Shown piece by piece: positions 38,166 through 47,618 of a DNA stretch of 64,000 bases. The position numbers and the translations under genes are program-made. Source of the DNA: Promethearchaeota archaeon (lineage in GTDB: Archaea; Asgardarchaeota; Lokiarchaeia; Sigyniarchaeales; SOKP01). Under the pieces are notes generated by a model. It worked only from the letters and a program-made list of their open reading frames with translations. It searched no databases and was not told where the DNA came from. The DNA lies in assembly GCA_016840165.1 (NCBI GenBank), contig JAEOSU010000072.1, forward strand, positions 1-64,000, given 5' to 3'. How positions within the stretch are numbered: position 1 is the first letter of the stretch; every line of letters starts with the position of its first letter.

Positions 38166-38762
38166 TTAGAGAAGTTTATCGTAATCGAAATTATTTTCAT
38201 CAAGGATTGTTTTCGTTAGGTCTAAGAAGATTTCACGAATATTATAATTCTCTTTGGATGAAGTCTTGTAATAAGGAATTGTTCCTTGCTTTTTTCGGAA
38301 ATTCTCAACGACTAACTCGTTTAATTTTTTTTCTTTCTCTTTTACAAGATCGTATTTGCAGCCCACTAAAATCCTTGGTGTTGAATCATGTTTAAGTTTT
38401 TGAAGGTGCTCATTCCACCAATCCAATCCAAGTAAAGTATTATTGAGATTGTATAGACTAAAAACGAGGAAAATTCCATTAGCACCATTAATATAATAGC
38501 TAAACATTTTTTTAAATTGTTCTTGGCCCCCAAAATCCCAGATACTAAGGCGCAAGAATGATTCTTCCCCTTTTATAATGATAGGGACATCATAAGTATA
38601 GAAATCTATTCCAATAGTTAATCTCGTATTTGCATCGAAAGTATCAAAACACAATCTTCGAGCAATACAGGTTTTACCTACACCACCATTACCAATTAAA
38701 CAAATTTTAAAGATATAGGCTGGTTTTTTCTCTTGCTCAAGATTTTGGTCATCGATAGTCAT
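38166..38762 (-). CDS. Rab/Ras-like small GTPase
   Basis: A 198-residue switch GTPase, one of the expanded Asgard set. Seen: P-loop GNGGVGKT (24-31), switch-I threonine in LTIGIDF, G3 WDFGGQ (75-80) in place of DTAGQ, G4 region GCKYDL where the usual Asn is Cys, and a G5-like KTSSKENYN. No C-terminal prenylation cysteine motif is present, so membrane attachment, if any, is indirect. The EamA gene converges on it. Confidence 0.9.
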   Translation of the reverse strand: MTIDDQNLEQEKKPAYIFKICLIGNGGVGKTCIARRLCFDTFDANTRLTIGIDFYTYDVPIIIKGEESFLRLSIWDFGGQEQFKKMFSYYINGANGIFLVFSLYNLNNTLLGLDWWNEHLQKLKHDSTPRILVGCKYDLVKEKEKKLNELVVENFRKKQGTIPYYKTSSKENYNIREIFLDLTKTILDENNFDYDKLL

Positions 38763-39193
38763 TGTATTTTAACAACTCAACTGATTAATAAAATTAGCAT
38801 TTTCTTTCATTTTAATTTTTTGTGTCTTATAAAATTGAGTTTACCGATCTATTAATCGTATTATTTTACATATTAAATCTATCATTTAAATTCTTAGAAT
38901 TTTATGGAATCATTGAAATATCAACTTAACACTCTTAGATAATCATAAGGCCTCATGTTTTTTCAGAAAAGTTTATTATTTCTTTGTAAAGTAACTCACA
39001 ATTGGGAATCTTTTTGTAAGCATACCTGTTTATCATATAACGTTAAGAATACTTACCAAATATCTTCATATTAACTAGATTCTAAAGGTAAACATTGTTA
39101 TCTGGGTTCACTTATTGAATATTTTCATGGGTTAGATTTCAGAAGTAATAAAAAAAAAAATTTTCTACTTGAATTTTTTTTGTCGACTTGATT

Positions 39194-39209
39194 TGGATAA
39201 TTTTATCCA
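39194..39209. promoter_or_regulatory. Perfect 16-base palindrome upstream of histone TATA box
   Basis: TGGATAATTTTATCCA is a perfect inverted repeat, centred about 37 bases upstream of the likely TATA box (39236-39243). Its size and place suit a dimeric regulator operator. There is no direct proof of function. Confidence 0.4.
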
Positions 39210-39235
39210 TCCGATACCCATCATCAACCAACACA

Positions 39236-39243
39236 TTTATATA
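39236..39243 (+). promoter_or_regulatory. Probable TATA box of the histone gene
   Basis: TTTATATA stands 95 bases before the histone ATG, in a locally less A-rich context. It matches the archaeal TATA consensus and would give a 5' leader of about 70 bases. Confidence 0.4.
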
Positions 39244-39325
39244 GAAGTAATACTAATTAAAAAGTAAATACATCAAAATTTTTAACTAAAAATTTAAGGT
39301 ATTTAATAACTAATAAAAAAATTGT

Positions 39326-39330
39326 GGAGG
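39326..39330 (+). promoter_or_regulatory. Shine-Dalgarno site of the histone gene
   Basis: GGAGG lies seven bases before the ATG at 39338, a strong site consistent with an abundant protein. Confidence 0.6.
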
Positions 39331-39337
39331 AATAAAA

Positions 39338-39544
39338 ATGGCAGCATTTGCATGGAGTCCTTTACGGGCTTTAATGAAAAAAGCCGGAGCTGAAATAGTA
39401 AGTCGAGCCGCAGTCGACAAATTAATGGATTATTTAGAAGAATATGCAAAAGAGTTGACTGGCGCCGCTTTAGATATTGCTAAACACTCAGGCAGAAAGA
39501 AAGTTACTCAACAAGATATGAAAATCGCTATTAATATGATTTAA
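39338..39544 (+). CDS. Archaeal histone
   Basis: This 68-residue protein is a minimal histone fold with no tails: first helix SPLRALMKKAG, the long central helix with VDKLMDYLEEYAKELT, and the final strand-helix GRKKVTQQDMKIAINMI. The dimer would wrap DNA as in other archaeal histones. The unusually long promoter region, strong ribosome site and a following poly-T tract point to strong, separately controlled expression. Confidence 0.96.
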   Translation: MAAFAWSPLRALMKKAGAEIVSRAAVDKLMDYLEEYAKELTGAALDIAKHSGRKKVTQQDMKIAINMI

Positions 39545-39572
39545 AATAGCAGTTTCGATTAAATAGTTTAAA

Positions 39573-39592
39573 CCTTTTCTTTTTTTTTTATT
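39573..39592 (+). terminator. Poly-T terminator after histone
   Basis: A T-rich run (T4-C-T9 and more) starts about 30 bases after the histone stop codon, the typical archaeal intrinsic terminator. Confidence 0.55.
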
Positions 39593-39632
39593 TTACTTGT
39601 TAATAAACATGAATAATTTGGAGTTTGTCAGA

Positions 39633-40454
39633 TCATTTTTTTGTTCTTCGTTTATTTGACTGATAGAAAAATAAAATTGCGAGCAGATTAGTTGTTAAAT
39701 GTAATATCCAAGGATATAATAACCCTAGCTGAATTAAAGCTAAAGAATAAATTATCGAGGAGAAAAAGGTGGAGAGAAAATGAAGCCAGTTTTTTGAGGA
39801 TGTATAGTGGCTGAATCCAAATATAAATGAAATAAAGAAAATAACCAAAATGATATTCCAATTAACAAAAAGAGTAATCAATAAACTTCTAAATACGAAC
39901 TCTTCAATGAAAGCTCCTAAAGATAGTAAAAGAATTAACAGTATCCACTTCTTAGCACTAGAATTGTGTAGAAAGTATTCAAAATATTCATCAATTTCCT
40001 TATTTTTAAACCTACTGATAATTCTTTCATTAAAGAGTTTTATGGGTAAAACCTTTAGAATTGTTAGAACTAAGTAAATTAGAAATAAAAATAAATTATG
40101 ATTATGAGTTATTCCAATCAAGCTATGATAAGAAATGAAAACAGGAGGATTATAGGGTTCATAGAAAAAGAGAATCTCTATTAGAAAAAAAAATGGAATA
40201 AGCATTAAAAGAATATGAAACAATTTGATTGAAAGCTTATTTGTTATTTTAATATTAAAAATGAATGAAAAGAGGATTAAAAGAGCAATAAAGCAGCTCA
40301 TTAATATTAAAATGGGTGAATTATCATATGTAGAATAAAAGAACCATAATAGGATTATGAAAAAAAAGATTGAATTATAAATTATACTTTTAATGATTTT
40401 ATTTTCTATTCTATTTTTACTAATCATCATAGGAATATAATATGAATTATTCAT
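39633..40454 (-). CDS. CPBP intramembrane metalloprotease
   Basis: A 273-residue protein with about eight membrane helices. The CPBP (Abi/Rce1-type) motifs are all present: EEFVFR (EExxxR), FGFSHY (FxxxH) and HLTTN (HxxxN). Eukaryotic Rce1 cleaves prenylated proteins; bacterial relatives are linked to bacteriocin immunity. The substrate here is unknown. It converges on the histone gene. It is one of three CPBP-related genes in the window. Confidence 0.85.
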   Translation of the reverse strand: MNNSYYIPMMISKNRIENKIIKSIIYNSIFFFIILLWFFYSTYDNSPILILMSCFIALLILFSFIFNIKITNKLSIKLFHILLMLIPFFFLIEILFFYEPYNPPVFISYHSLIGITHNHNLFLFLIYLVLTILKVLPIKLFNERIISRFKNKEIDEYFEYFLHNSSAKKWILLILLLSLGAFIEEFVFRSLLITLFVNWNIILVIFFISFIFGFSHYTSSKNWLHFLSTFFSSIIYSLALIQLGLLYPWILHLTTNLLAILFFYQSNKRRTKK

Positions 40455-40695
40455 GTATCTTTAGATATTTTTTGGTTAAAAGATGTGTTTTCAATATCAT
40501 ATTGAATTTTAAATATATAGAAATATGGAATTATATAAGATGCGAGTAAAAAGAAGTGAAAATGATTTGGAGGAGCTCAATAGACGCTTGAAAGAATGAG
40601 TTGAGTTATTTATTGTAATTTTCCTTCTTTTATTTTTTACTTCCAATTTTTAACAATGGAAATTTCCATAAATAAAAAATCAATAATTAATTTTA

Positions 40696-42639
40696 GTGGT
40701 TATGAAACAAGAAAAGAGACCCTTTAATAAGCTTATACCAATTCCTTTTCAACAAGTAATTATTAATGATTTATTTTGGTCAAATTGGCAAGATATAAAC
40801 CGAAGGGTGGCGATCCTTCACCAATATGAGCAATTAGAAAAGGCTCATCATATCAATAATTTCCGCATAGCTGCAAAGCTTAAAAAAGGACGACATAAGG
40901 GGGAGTTCTATTATGATTCCGATATATATAAATGGTTAGAAGCTGCCTTTTATATCCTTCAACAGAATAAGGATGATGAGCTAAAATCAAAAGTAGATGA
41001 AGTTGTAACACTTATTCTTAAATCGCAACTTAACGATGGTTATATTAACACGTTTTACTCAACCAATTTTATTGAGAGAAGATTTACAAATACTACATTT
41101 ATGCATGAACTCTATTGTGCGGGATATTTGATTGAAGCAGCAATTGCACATTATAATGCAACAGGTTCAAAAAAACTTTTAGATGCTGCTGAAAAGTTTA
41201 TGAATTTAATTTATACCATATTTATGGGCGAAAAAAAAGTTAATCCTCCAGGACATCAAGAAATAGAATTAGCTCTGATGTCATTATACCGTCTTACAAA
41301 TAATAAAAAGTATTTTTTACTAGCTGAAGATTTTATTAATCGAAGGGGGAAAGATGCTAATTCAAAACGATATATTCTTAGTCAATTTCTCAATCTTAAT
41401 TCAACACAAAAGCAAGCAAAAGAAATGGCGTTAAAGGATGGAGAGAGCAATGAAATTGAAGATTTTTATGCCAATCTTTCATTTAATGAGCGAATTAAAT
41501 TCTATTATGCTATCCTTAATGGAACTTGTTATCAACTTAATATTCCTGTTCGGAAGATCAGAGATCCTACAGGACATGCGGTTAGAGCTATGTATATGTT
41601 TTGCGGTATGGCAGATCTTTATGCTGATAATGGGGATGAGGATCTCTTAGATGCATTGATCAGATCTTGGTCTAAAATAACAGAAGGAAAAATGTATATC
41701 ACTGCTGGCATCGGTTCGGTAAATGGTATCGAAGGATTTGAAAAAGATTTTAAATTAAGGATAAAGAATTCATATTCTGAGACTTGTGCTGCAGTTGGGT
41801 TTCTGATGTGGAATTGGAGAATGCTTCAAATAACAGCACAAGCCAAATATGCTGATTTAATTGAAAAAATCTTATATAATTCCCTGTTGGTTGGCCAATC
41901 ACTTGATGGAAAAAAATATTCATATACAAATCCTCTAATTTCTAATGGAGACTATGATAGGCAAGAATGGTATTTATGTCCTTGCTGTCCACCTAACCTT
42001 GCTCGAACCATTGCGTCTCTTGGTCAGTATATTTATAGTAAATCAGAGAATGCATTGTTCATTCACCAATATATTGGAAGTACGCTTAATTTTGAAATTA
42101 ATGAAGTTCCTATTGAAATACATCAACAAAGCGAATTTCCATGGCAAGGGAAAGTGAAATTAAAAATATTTCTTGGTAATAACCTCACATTTAAGATTTT
42201 CCTCAGAATTCCAAGATGGTCGAAAAAAACCCGTATTGAAATTAATGGAGAATTATTAAAGGATGATCTGATCCCTAATAGATATATAGAAATCAACCGA
42301 AACTGGAAGGATAAGGATGAAGTTACTATGATATTTGAAATGATACCGAATATACTAGATGGGGATCCCCGAGTTAAAGATATTAAGCACATGGTTTCTA
42401 TAAGCAATGGACCATTAATTTATTGTTTAGAACAAAACGATAATAAAAATTTTGACATAACTCATATACAAATTCAAGAGAATATTCCTCTTACTGTTAT
42501 CTATAAAGACAATTTGTTGGGAGGAATAAATGTTATTGAAGGAAAAATAGTCTCAGGAGAAAAATTCGTTGCTATACCATATTATACATGGAATAATCGA
42601 GGAACTGACAAAATGTTGATTTGGTCTCAGAAAGCTTAA
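40696..42639 (+). CDS. Glycoside hydrolase family 127-like (beta-L-arabinofuranosidase)
   Basis: The 647 residues match the GH127 (former DUF1680) family: an alpha/alpha barrel with NDLFWSNWQDINR near the start, a helix with GDEDLLDALIRSW, and YLCPCCPPNLART (about 425-437), containing the catalytic/zinc cysteines of the family. Characterised members remove terminal L-arabinofuranose from plant glycans. Start is GTG at 40696 or ATG at 40702. No signal peptide is visible, so it acts inside the cell, presumably on imported oligosaccharides. A GPH-type sugar symporter lies 8 kb away. Confidence 0.9.
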   Translation: MVMKQEKRPFNKLIPIPFQQVIINDLFWSNWQDINRRVAILHQYEQLEKAHHINNFRIAAKLKKGRHKGEFYYDSDIYKWLEAAFYILQQNKDDELKSKVDEVVTLILKSQLNDGYINTFYSTNFIERRFTNTTFMHELYCAGYLIEAAIAHYNATGSKKLLDAAEKFMNLIYTIFMGEKKVNPPGHQEIELALMSLYRLTNNKKYFLLAEDFINRRGKDANSKRYILSQFLNLNSTQKQAKEMALKDGESNEIEDFYANLSFNERIKFYYAILNGTCYQLNIPVRKIRDPTGHAVRAMYMFCGMADLYADNGDEDLLDALIRSWSKITEGKMYITAGIGSVNGIEGFEKDFKLRIKNSYSETCAAVGFLMWNWRMLQITAQAKYADLIEKILYNSLLVGQSLDGKKYSYTNPLISNGDYDRQEWYLCPCCPPNLARTIASLGQYIYSKSENALFIHQYIGSTLNFEINEVPIEIHQQSEFPWQGKVKLKIFLGNNLTFKIFLRIPRWSKKTRIEINGELLKDDLIPNRYIEINRNWKDKDEVTMIFEMIPNILDGDPRVKDIKHMVSISNGPLIYCLEQNDNKNFDITHIQIQENIPLTVIYKDNLLGGINVIEGKIVSGEKFVAIPYYTWNNRGTDKMLIWSQKA

Positions 42640-42673
42640 CGGAAAGCTCTATTTTCTTAATAAAAAAATCTAA

Positions 42674-43207
42674 TCATATTGGTTTCTTCGAATATTTTTC
42701 AAAGAGTGATTCCGTCATCAGATTAAATGCATCCTCAACATTTTGACCTGTTTTTGAAGAGAGCTCAACAAACGAGGTTAAATTATATTTTTTTGCCGCT
42801 AGTATCCCCTCATTTCTGGGGACAGCTCTAAATTCTTCTAGGTCAAGTTTGGAACCTACGAGCATAATTGGAATATCTCCAGCATGCTCTCTTATGATCT
42901 GGGTCCAATCGGGCAAATGATCGATTGTAATGGAATTTGTAATATCATATAAGAAAAAGGCTGCATTAGCTCCTTTACAATATTGAGATAATAGGAATCT
43001 GAAGCGCTCTTCACCTCCAAAATCCCAAATCTGTAATTTTACTTTTTTTCCTTTAAAATTCGTGGTTTTAGAATAAAAATCTACTCCGATAGTAAGTTTC
43101 AAATCTTCAAGAAAGAATCCAGAGATGTATCTAATTGTAAGTGAGGTTTTGCCTACACTTGCATCTCCTAACATCATAATCTTGAATGTAAAGTCATAGT
43201 CAGTCAT
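42674..43207 (-). CDS. Rab/Ras-like small GTPase
   Basis: A 177-residue switch GTPase. Seen: P-loop GDASVGKTS (14-22), switch-I LTIGVDFYS, G3 WDFGGEE, G4 region GSKLDL and G5 ELSSKTG. Two deviations matter: the glutamine used by most Ras proteins for hydrolysis is Glu, and the G4 Asn is Ser. No lipidation cysteines at the C-terminus. It is related to, but not a close copy of, the GTPase at 38166-38762. Confidence 0.92.
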   Translation of the reverse strand: MTDYDFTFKIMMLGDASVGKTSLTIRYISGFFLEDLKLTIGVDFYSKTTNFKGKKVKLQIWDFGGEERFRFLLSQYCKGANAAFFLYDITNSITIDHLPDWTQIIREHAGDIPIMLVGSKLDLEEFRAVPRNEGILAAKKYNLTSFVELSSKTGQNVEDAFNLMTESLFEKYSKKPI

Positions 43208-43381
43208 AATAATTAATAGATCAGCAGTTTAGGCTGTCCTGTTATACCTTTTTGATAAATACATTAATAAGAACTGCCTTTTTTTCTTAAATTTATACCC
43301 ATACAATTCTTTATTATTAACATTTATTATTATTAGTATTTAATATTTCTTTCTAAAAATCTTTCCTATCGAAAATGAAGA

Positions 43382-44089
43382 TTATAATATTAGAATCAAA
43401 AAATTAAATACGGAGTGAGCCATTGAAGTAGGGATTAAAGAAAAATTTGAATAAATATAAACTAAAGCTAATATAAATCCAATAGTAAAATAATATCCAA
43501 AAAAACTAATAATTGTAGACAGGGGAACAAGGAAAGGAGGTATGTGATATATAGTAAAGACTAAAGAAGATATAATGAGTGAATAGATTAAGCGTATTTT
43601 ATTCTTTAATTTTATAATAATAAAACCACGAAAGAAACTCTCTTCACAAGGTCCGATAATAAAAAATTGGATTAAAATAAAAATATATAGTTGTAGGGGG
43701 GTTGGATTAAGAATTTGGGAATTAATGGCATTTTCTTTACCTTGAACAACAAACTCTTCACTAAAGAGATTCGCAGTGATAAAATCTTGGAAAAAGACCA
43801 AAATGAAATTGCTCATTACTACTAAACTTATTCCAATAAATATTCCTAAAGTTGCTTTTTTTATTTTAAGAGAAAAATTTGAAAGATTAATGTTGATTCC
43901 AATTTCGTGTAATTCATGCTTAATAGAAGTTCTTGATAAACGAGATGATATTAGAATGGGAATTACAATCAAAAATATCTCGAGTGAAGATAAAAGGATT
44001 AATATCCATGGATTTTCTCCTAGTTGAATCATTGATCTAAATAATTTTAACCTAATTTTAAATATATCTTGGAAATCATTAAATCTCAT
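43382..44089 (-). CDS. CPBP intramembrane metalloprotease
   Basis: A 235-residue membrane protein with the three CPBP motifs intact: CEESFFRG, FTIYHIPP and AHSVFNF. About six membrane helices are present. Role and substrate are unknown. It is divergent from nurA and not in an obvious operon. Confidence 0.85.
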   Translation of the reverse strand: MRFNDFQDIFKIRLKLFRSMIQLGENPWILILLSSLEIFLIVIPILISSRLSRTSIKHELHEIGININLSNFSLKIKKATLGIFIGISLVVMSNFILVFFQDFITANLFSEEFVVQGKENAINSQILNPTPLQLYIFILIQFFIIGPCEESFFRGFIIIKLKNKIRLIYSLIISSLVFTIYHIPPFLVPLSTIISFFGYYFTIGFILALVYIYSNFSLIPTSMAHSVFNFLILIL

Positions 44090-44132
44090 ATCTCGATGAT
44101 TTTATTAAATATAGATTTATCTTATATTGTTA

Positions 44133-45401
44133 ATGACCACACAGGATCAAAATCTAAAACTCAATGGCTTAAAAACAAATAAAGAGCCATTATCTGATGA
44201 GATGGGCTTAACTAAAGAGCAAATTTTACTTCAAAACATCCATAATATTGCAGAGGAATATCAAGAAGTTGAATTGTTAAAAAAAAAGTTTGTTGAGGCA
44301 GTTAATCATAATTTAGATAAATTAGATTTCTCTAAATTCATTAAATTTCCCAATTTTGATATTAAAGAAAACTTAATCAAAAAAAAAATTGCACACTCGA
44401 ATATTAGCGGTTTATATGTGGTATCTGTTGATGGAAGCTCCGTTATCAAGAAGTTTATGAATGTTGACTTCTCATTTTTAAAAGCTATTGCGGTAAAATA
44501 TTATTTTTATAAAAATCACTCCTCTAAGATTGAATACTATCCGGATCTCAGTGGATTTAACAATTATATTGTTCAAGGTGATTACTTTAATAGGGAGGAG
44601 CATGCTGTAGACGCAAAAATATCAATCGATATGACATTTATGGAAATTAATTTATTAAATAAACTAATTGAGAAAAAACCGAATATTGATTTGATCATAA
44701 TTGATGGCTCAATAGTTATTATGCCAATCAATTTATTATTTACTCAGGATATCGAAATCGCAAAGAAATATGATAGGCTTTTAAGAGAATATCAGAAACT
44801 ATATAGATCCTGCAAGGAGAATGGTATAATATTAATCGGTTCAATAAAAGATACGAGGACTTCTGCTCTTACGAATATTCTAGGGAATTCCATCCTCATG
44901 TCCAAACCCAATTATACTCATTTATCCGAGTTTGTAGAAATAAATTATCGCCAAGTGATTCAATACTTTTCGGATATGGATCTTTTCCATAGAATACTCC
45001 AAAAGGCTGAAAGAAGTTGTATCTTTACTTGCAAAAAAGATATCGACAAAATAAGGGATACAGGAATAAAAAAAGAAATTCCATATTACTTTCCATTAAA
45101 TTTTTATGCATTTTATCTGAAAACAACCCATTACGATACTCCATGTCGTATTGAATTTTTTATGGATGAACAACAATCATTTAAGGATGCAATAGAAAGA
45201 GCAGATTTAATTTCTTCGATTTTATTACCCATATCGAGTCTAAATGAATATTATGGACTTCCAATCCCTCAGATAGAAGCCCATAAAAGAGCAGTATTCA
45301 AACCCTCAGAAATTGATCTTTTGTTTAATAATCTTTCGAGAAAAATCAGTGGATTTGGTATAAATTTATTAGAAAAACGTAGAGCGCGAAGACCATTTTA
45401 A
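44133..45401 (+). CDS. nurA: NurA-domain nuclease
   Basis: NurA is the 5'-3' nuclease that works with the HerA translocase in DNA end resection. The 420-odd residues hold the N-terminal catalytic aspartate in VVSVDGSS and the second acidic motif in LIIIDGSIV, then a long middle region and a C-terminal LPIPQIEAHKRAVF typical of NurA. A TTG at 44127 is possible, but the ATG at 44133 (MTTQDQN) is a better start. HerA, Mre11 and Rad50, the usual partners, are not adjacent. Confidence 0.82.
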   Translation: MTTQDQNLKLNGLKTNKEPLSDEMGLTKEQILLQNIHNIAEEYQEVELLKKKFVEAVNHNLDKLDFSKFIKFPNFDIKENLIKKKIAHSNISGLYVVSVDGSSVIKKFMNVDFSFLKAIAVKYYFYKNHSSKIEYYPDLSGFNNYIVQGDYFNREEHAVDAKISIDMTFMEINLLNKLIEKKPNIDLIIIDGSIVIMPINLLFTQDIEIAKKYDRLLREYQKLYRSCKENGIILIGSIKDTRTSALTNILGNSILMSKPNYTHLSEFVEINYRQVIQYFSDMDLFHRILQKAERSCIFTCKKDIDKIRDTGIKKEIPYYFPLNFYAFYLKTTHYDTPCRIEFFMDEQQSFKDAIERADLISSILLPISSLNEYYGLPIPQIEAHKRAVFKPSEIDLLFNNLSRKISGFGINLLEKRRARRPF

Positions 45402-46090
45402 TAAGAGATTCGAACTGCTCTATTTAATATTATGTCTTCAAAAAAAATATGTTTCTTTGCTATTATATTTGTTTCAAATCCTAATTTGAGTAAAATCTCG
45501 CTAATATTATCTCTAAGAACTCTACTAGAGGTAATAAAGTAAAGCAAACAAACAGCATTATGATCTGGATTAAGAAAAGGAACAACCTGATTAAAAAATT
45601 CTAGAAGTGTTTCATAACCTTCTTCCCCACCATTCCAGCTATAATCTATGTCGGTGGAAGGTTTATCGGTTTTTATTTCCAAAGCGGGTAAATAAGGAGG
45701 ATTAAAGATAATAACATTAAATTTATATGTTAATTTTTTAGGAAAGGATTTAAATAGATCAGAGTGAATAAAACGTATTTCTCCTTTGAAGTTATTAATT
45801 TTCTCATTATTTTTAGCGCAAATTATTGCTTCTTTCATAATATCAGAAGCATATATTTTCGGATTGAGACTTGAAAGTTGACTGGAAAGCATTTGAAGAA
45901 AAATAGCAATAATACCTGTTCCAGTTCCCATATCTAAAATATATTTTACCTTTTTTATATTATAACCATCAAAGGAAGAGCTTGTGACTGCTTTTCTGAA
46001 ATAATCAACTATCAGAAACGTGTCATCGGATGGAGAATAAACCTTTTCATTCTTATATTGGATAATCGGATCTTTACTGTAGTTTATCAT
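45398..46090 (-). CDS. HemK2/Mtq2-like protein glutamine methyltransferase
   Basis: It probably methylates the GGQ glutamine of release factor aRF1, as Mtq2/HemK2 does in eukaryotes. Seen: the family N-terminus VYSPSDDTFLIVDYF, SAM motif LDMGTGTGIIAIF and the catalytic NPPYLP. The frame opens at 46138, but the first ATG would overlap ksgA by 38 bases; the ATG at 46090, ten bases after the ksgA stop, gives the normal N-terminus. It is the last gene of the pus10-eL21-rpo4-DUF655-ksgA run and its stop overlaps that of nurA by four bases. Confidence 0.88.
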   Translation of the reverse strand: MINYSKDPIIQYKNEKVYSPSDDTFLIVDYFRKAVTSSSFDGYNIKKVKYILDMGTGTGIIAIFLQMLSSQLSSLNPKIYASDIMKEAIICAKNNEKINNFKGEIRFIHSDLFKSFPKKLTYKFNVIIFNPPYLPALEIKTDKPSTDIDYSWNGGEEGYETLLEFFNQVVPFLNPDHNAVCLLYFITSSRVLRDNISEILLKLGFETNIIAKKHIFFEDIILNRAVRISY

Positions 46091-46100
46091 AAATTCTAAC

Positions 46101-46955
46101 TTATTTGAAATTTTTAAATATTTTATGAAACGCTTCACTTAAAACAATGAAATCATCATAGTTATAACTAGAAAGTTTCATATCATCAAAATTTATTGAA
46201 TCTAAGTATTCTTTTATATCTTTTTTTGACAAATGACTTGCTTTTCTGCTATTCAAATAGGATAAAATCGCATTTGATAGGTTTTTATTTTTGTAGGGCA
46301 TGATGCCACAGACAAAATTCAAAAAAAAAGTTCTTCCCTCTTCTGATCTCAAAAAAGGATTAAGATATTCTCTCGGGTATACAGTAATCATAGAAAGCTC
46401 GATCTTTGGTGATGGGTAGAATGAATTAGGTGATATTGAGAATTTACGTGAAGGTTTCATAAATGCATTAAAACTAACTGTGATTCGTGAAAAATTTTTA
46501 TAATTAGTCCCAATAAATATTCTGTTCGCAAGGCTTTTTTCAATGATCAATATCCCAGAGGGAGGAGAGCTATTATAAAAAACTTTTTCAAGAATAGGTC
46601 CGGTTATAGAATATGGAATGTTAGAAACGACTTTATTATGAGCCGGGATTTGCACTTTCAAAATATCTTGATTAAATAATTCTAAATTTGAAGAAGATGA
46701 AAATTTATTTTTAAGGAATCGATAAAGAGTTTTATCAATTTCATAAGAATATACTTTTTCTACTCTCTTTATCAATTCGGAGGTTAATGCTCCTAAACCC
46801 GCTCCAATTTCTAATATAATATCATTCTTTTTGAGTTCAGAAGCAGAAATTAATTTATCTAAAACGTTCTTATCAATTAAGAAATTTTGTCCCAATTTTT
46901 TATTTGGTGAATGTTTTAATTCTTTAAGGATGGAGAGAGTCTCATTTCGATTCAT
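46101..46955 (-). CDS. ksgA: Ribosomal RNA adenine dimethyltransferase KsgA/Dim1
   Basis: It dimethylates the two adjacent adenines near the 3' end of 16S rRNA. The 284 residues show LGQNFLIDKNVL, SAM motif EIGAGLGALT, SNIPYSITGPIL (the catalytic NxPY-type motif) and a C-terminal helical domain. It is three bases from the DUF655 gene upstream, in the conserved archaeal order. Confidence 0.96.
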   Translation of the reverse strand: MNRNETLSILKELKHSPNKKLGQNFLIDKNVLDKLISASELKKNDIILEIGAGLGALTSELIKRVEKVYSYEIDKTLYRFLKNKFSSSSNLELFNQDILKVQIPAHNKVVSNIPYSITGPILEKVFYNSSPPSGILIIEKSLANRIFIGTNYKNFSRITVSFNAFMKPSRKFSISPNSFYPSPKIELSMITVYPREYLNPFLRSEEGRTFFLNFVCGIMPYKNKNLSNAILSYLNSRKASHLSKKDIKEYLDSINFDDMKLSSYNYDDFIVLSEAFHKIFKNFK

Positions 46956-46958
46956 TTT

Positions 46959-47618
46959 TTATTCATACTTCTGAGTCTTGGAAAATAGGTAGTATTTGAC
47001 CCCTTCTCGTTCTAATTCTTTAATGATTCTTTGAGCAACAAGCTTTGCGGGATTAGAAATGCTTGTTCTATCTATAATGTCTTGAAAGTTAGTAAATTTT
47101 TGGCGCTCTCGAGCGTTCAATATATCCCACATGTGTTTTTGACCTACCCCGGGAAGCAATTTTAGAGCATGCATACGCGGAGTTATCGATGTAGAATTAT
47201 TAAAAAAATTTATAAACTCTTCTTCGTAATCTAAAACCTCTTTTTCGAGTATTGGCTCTAAAAGAGCTTTAGAGGTATTAGTTAATTCATCATAATCAAT
47301 CTTTTTAAGAACATCCCTTAATTTATCTTGATTTGTGAATTCTTCATAAGTATTTTTTTCTTGAACTTTAATATCTGCATCTCTATTAATTTTTACTTCA
47401 TAAAGAACAAAATCAGGCAACGTAATAACTTGTGCAATTGGTGTTTTTGACCAACTTGGTTTATCTTCTTCAGGGTGACCTCGGAGTAATATGTCTAAAA
47501 TTATTACCTCTCGGAACTTCTTGATAAATTGTTTCTTTTTTCTCGGACCTCTCCTTTGAAAATTTGACTTTTTCGGAGCTCTTCTGTATCGATCCCGAGG
47601 TCTTTCCATAAACACCAA
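46959..47618 (-). CDS. DUF655 helix-hairpin-helix protein
   Basis: A 219-residue protein of the archaeal DUF655 family: basic N-terminus, an OB-like region with IAQVITLPDFVLYEV, and a helix-hairpin-helix at LLPGVGQKHMWDIL followed by IISNPAK-type ends. It probably binds nucleic acid. Its fixed place between rpo4 and ksgA in many archaea suggests a role in ribosome biogenesis, still unproven. Confidence 0.9.
   Translation of the reverse strand: MVFMERPRDRYRRAPKKSNFQRRGPRKKKQFIKKFREVIILDILLRGHPEEDKPSWSKTPIAQVITLPDFVLYEVKINRDADIKVQEKNTYEEFTNQDKLRDVLKKIDYDELTNTSKALLEPILEKEVLDYEEEFINFFNNSTSITPRMHALKLLPGVGQKHMWDILNARERQKFTNFQDIIDRTSISNPAKLVAQRIIKELEREGVKYYLFSKTQKYE

Larger units (their letters stand above)
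38763..39337. other. Long intergenic region upstream of histone gene
   Basis: This 575-base stretch has no open frame worth calling on either strand and no tRNA-like structure that I can see. It is very AT-rich. Its right end carries the histone promoter elements described separately; the left end should carry the promoter of the small GTPase transcribed leftward. Confidence 0.6.

Noticed and set aside
40540..40599. A 19-codon frame with a TATA-like sequence before it, between the CPBP and GH127 genes
   Set aside because: Too short to score by eye, no clear ribosome site; could be a real small protein or chance.
46091..46138. Upstream start of the Mtq2-like gene
   Set aside because: It would overlap ksgA by 38 bases and add residues outside the family; the ATG at 46090 fits better.
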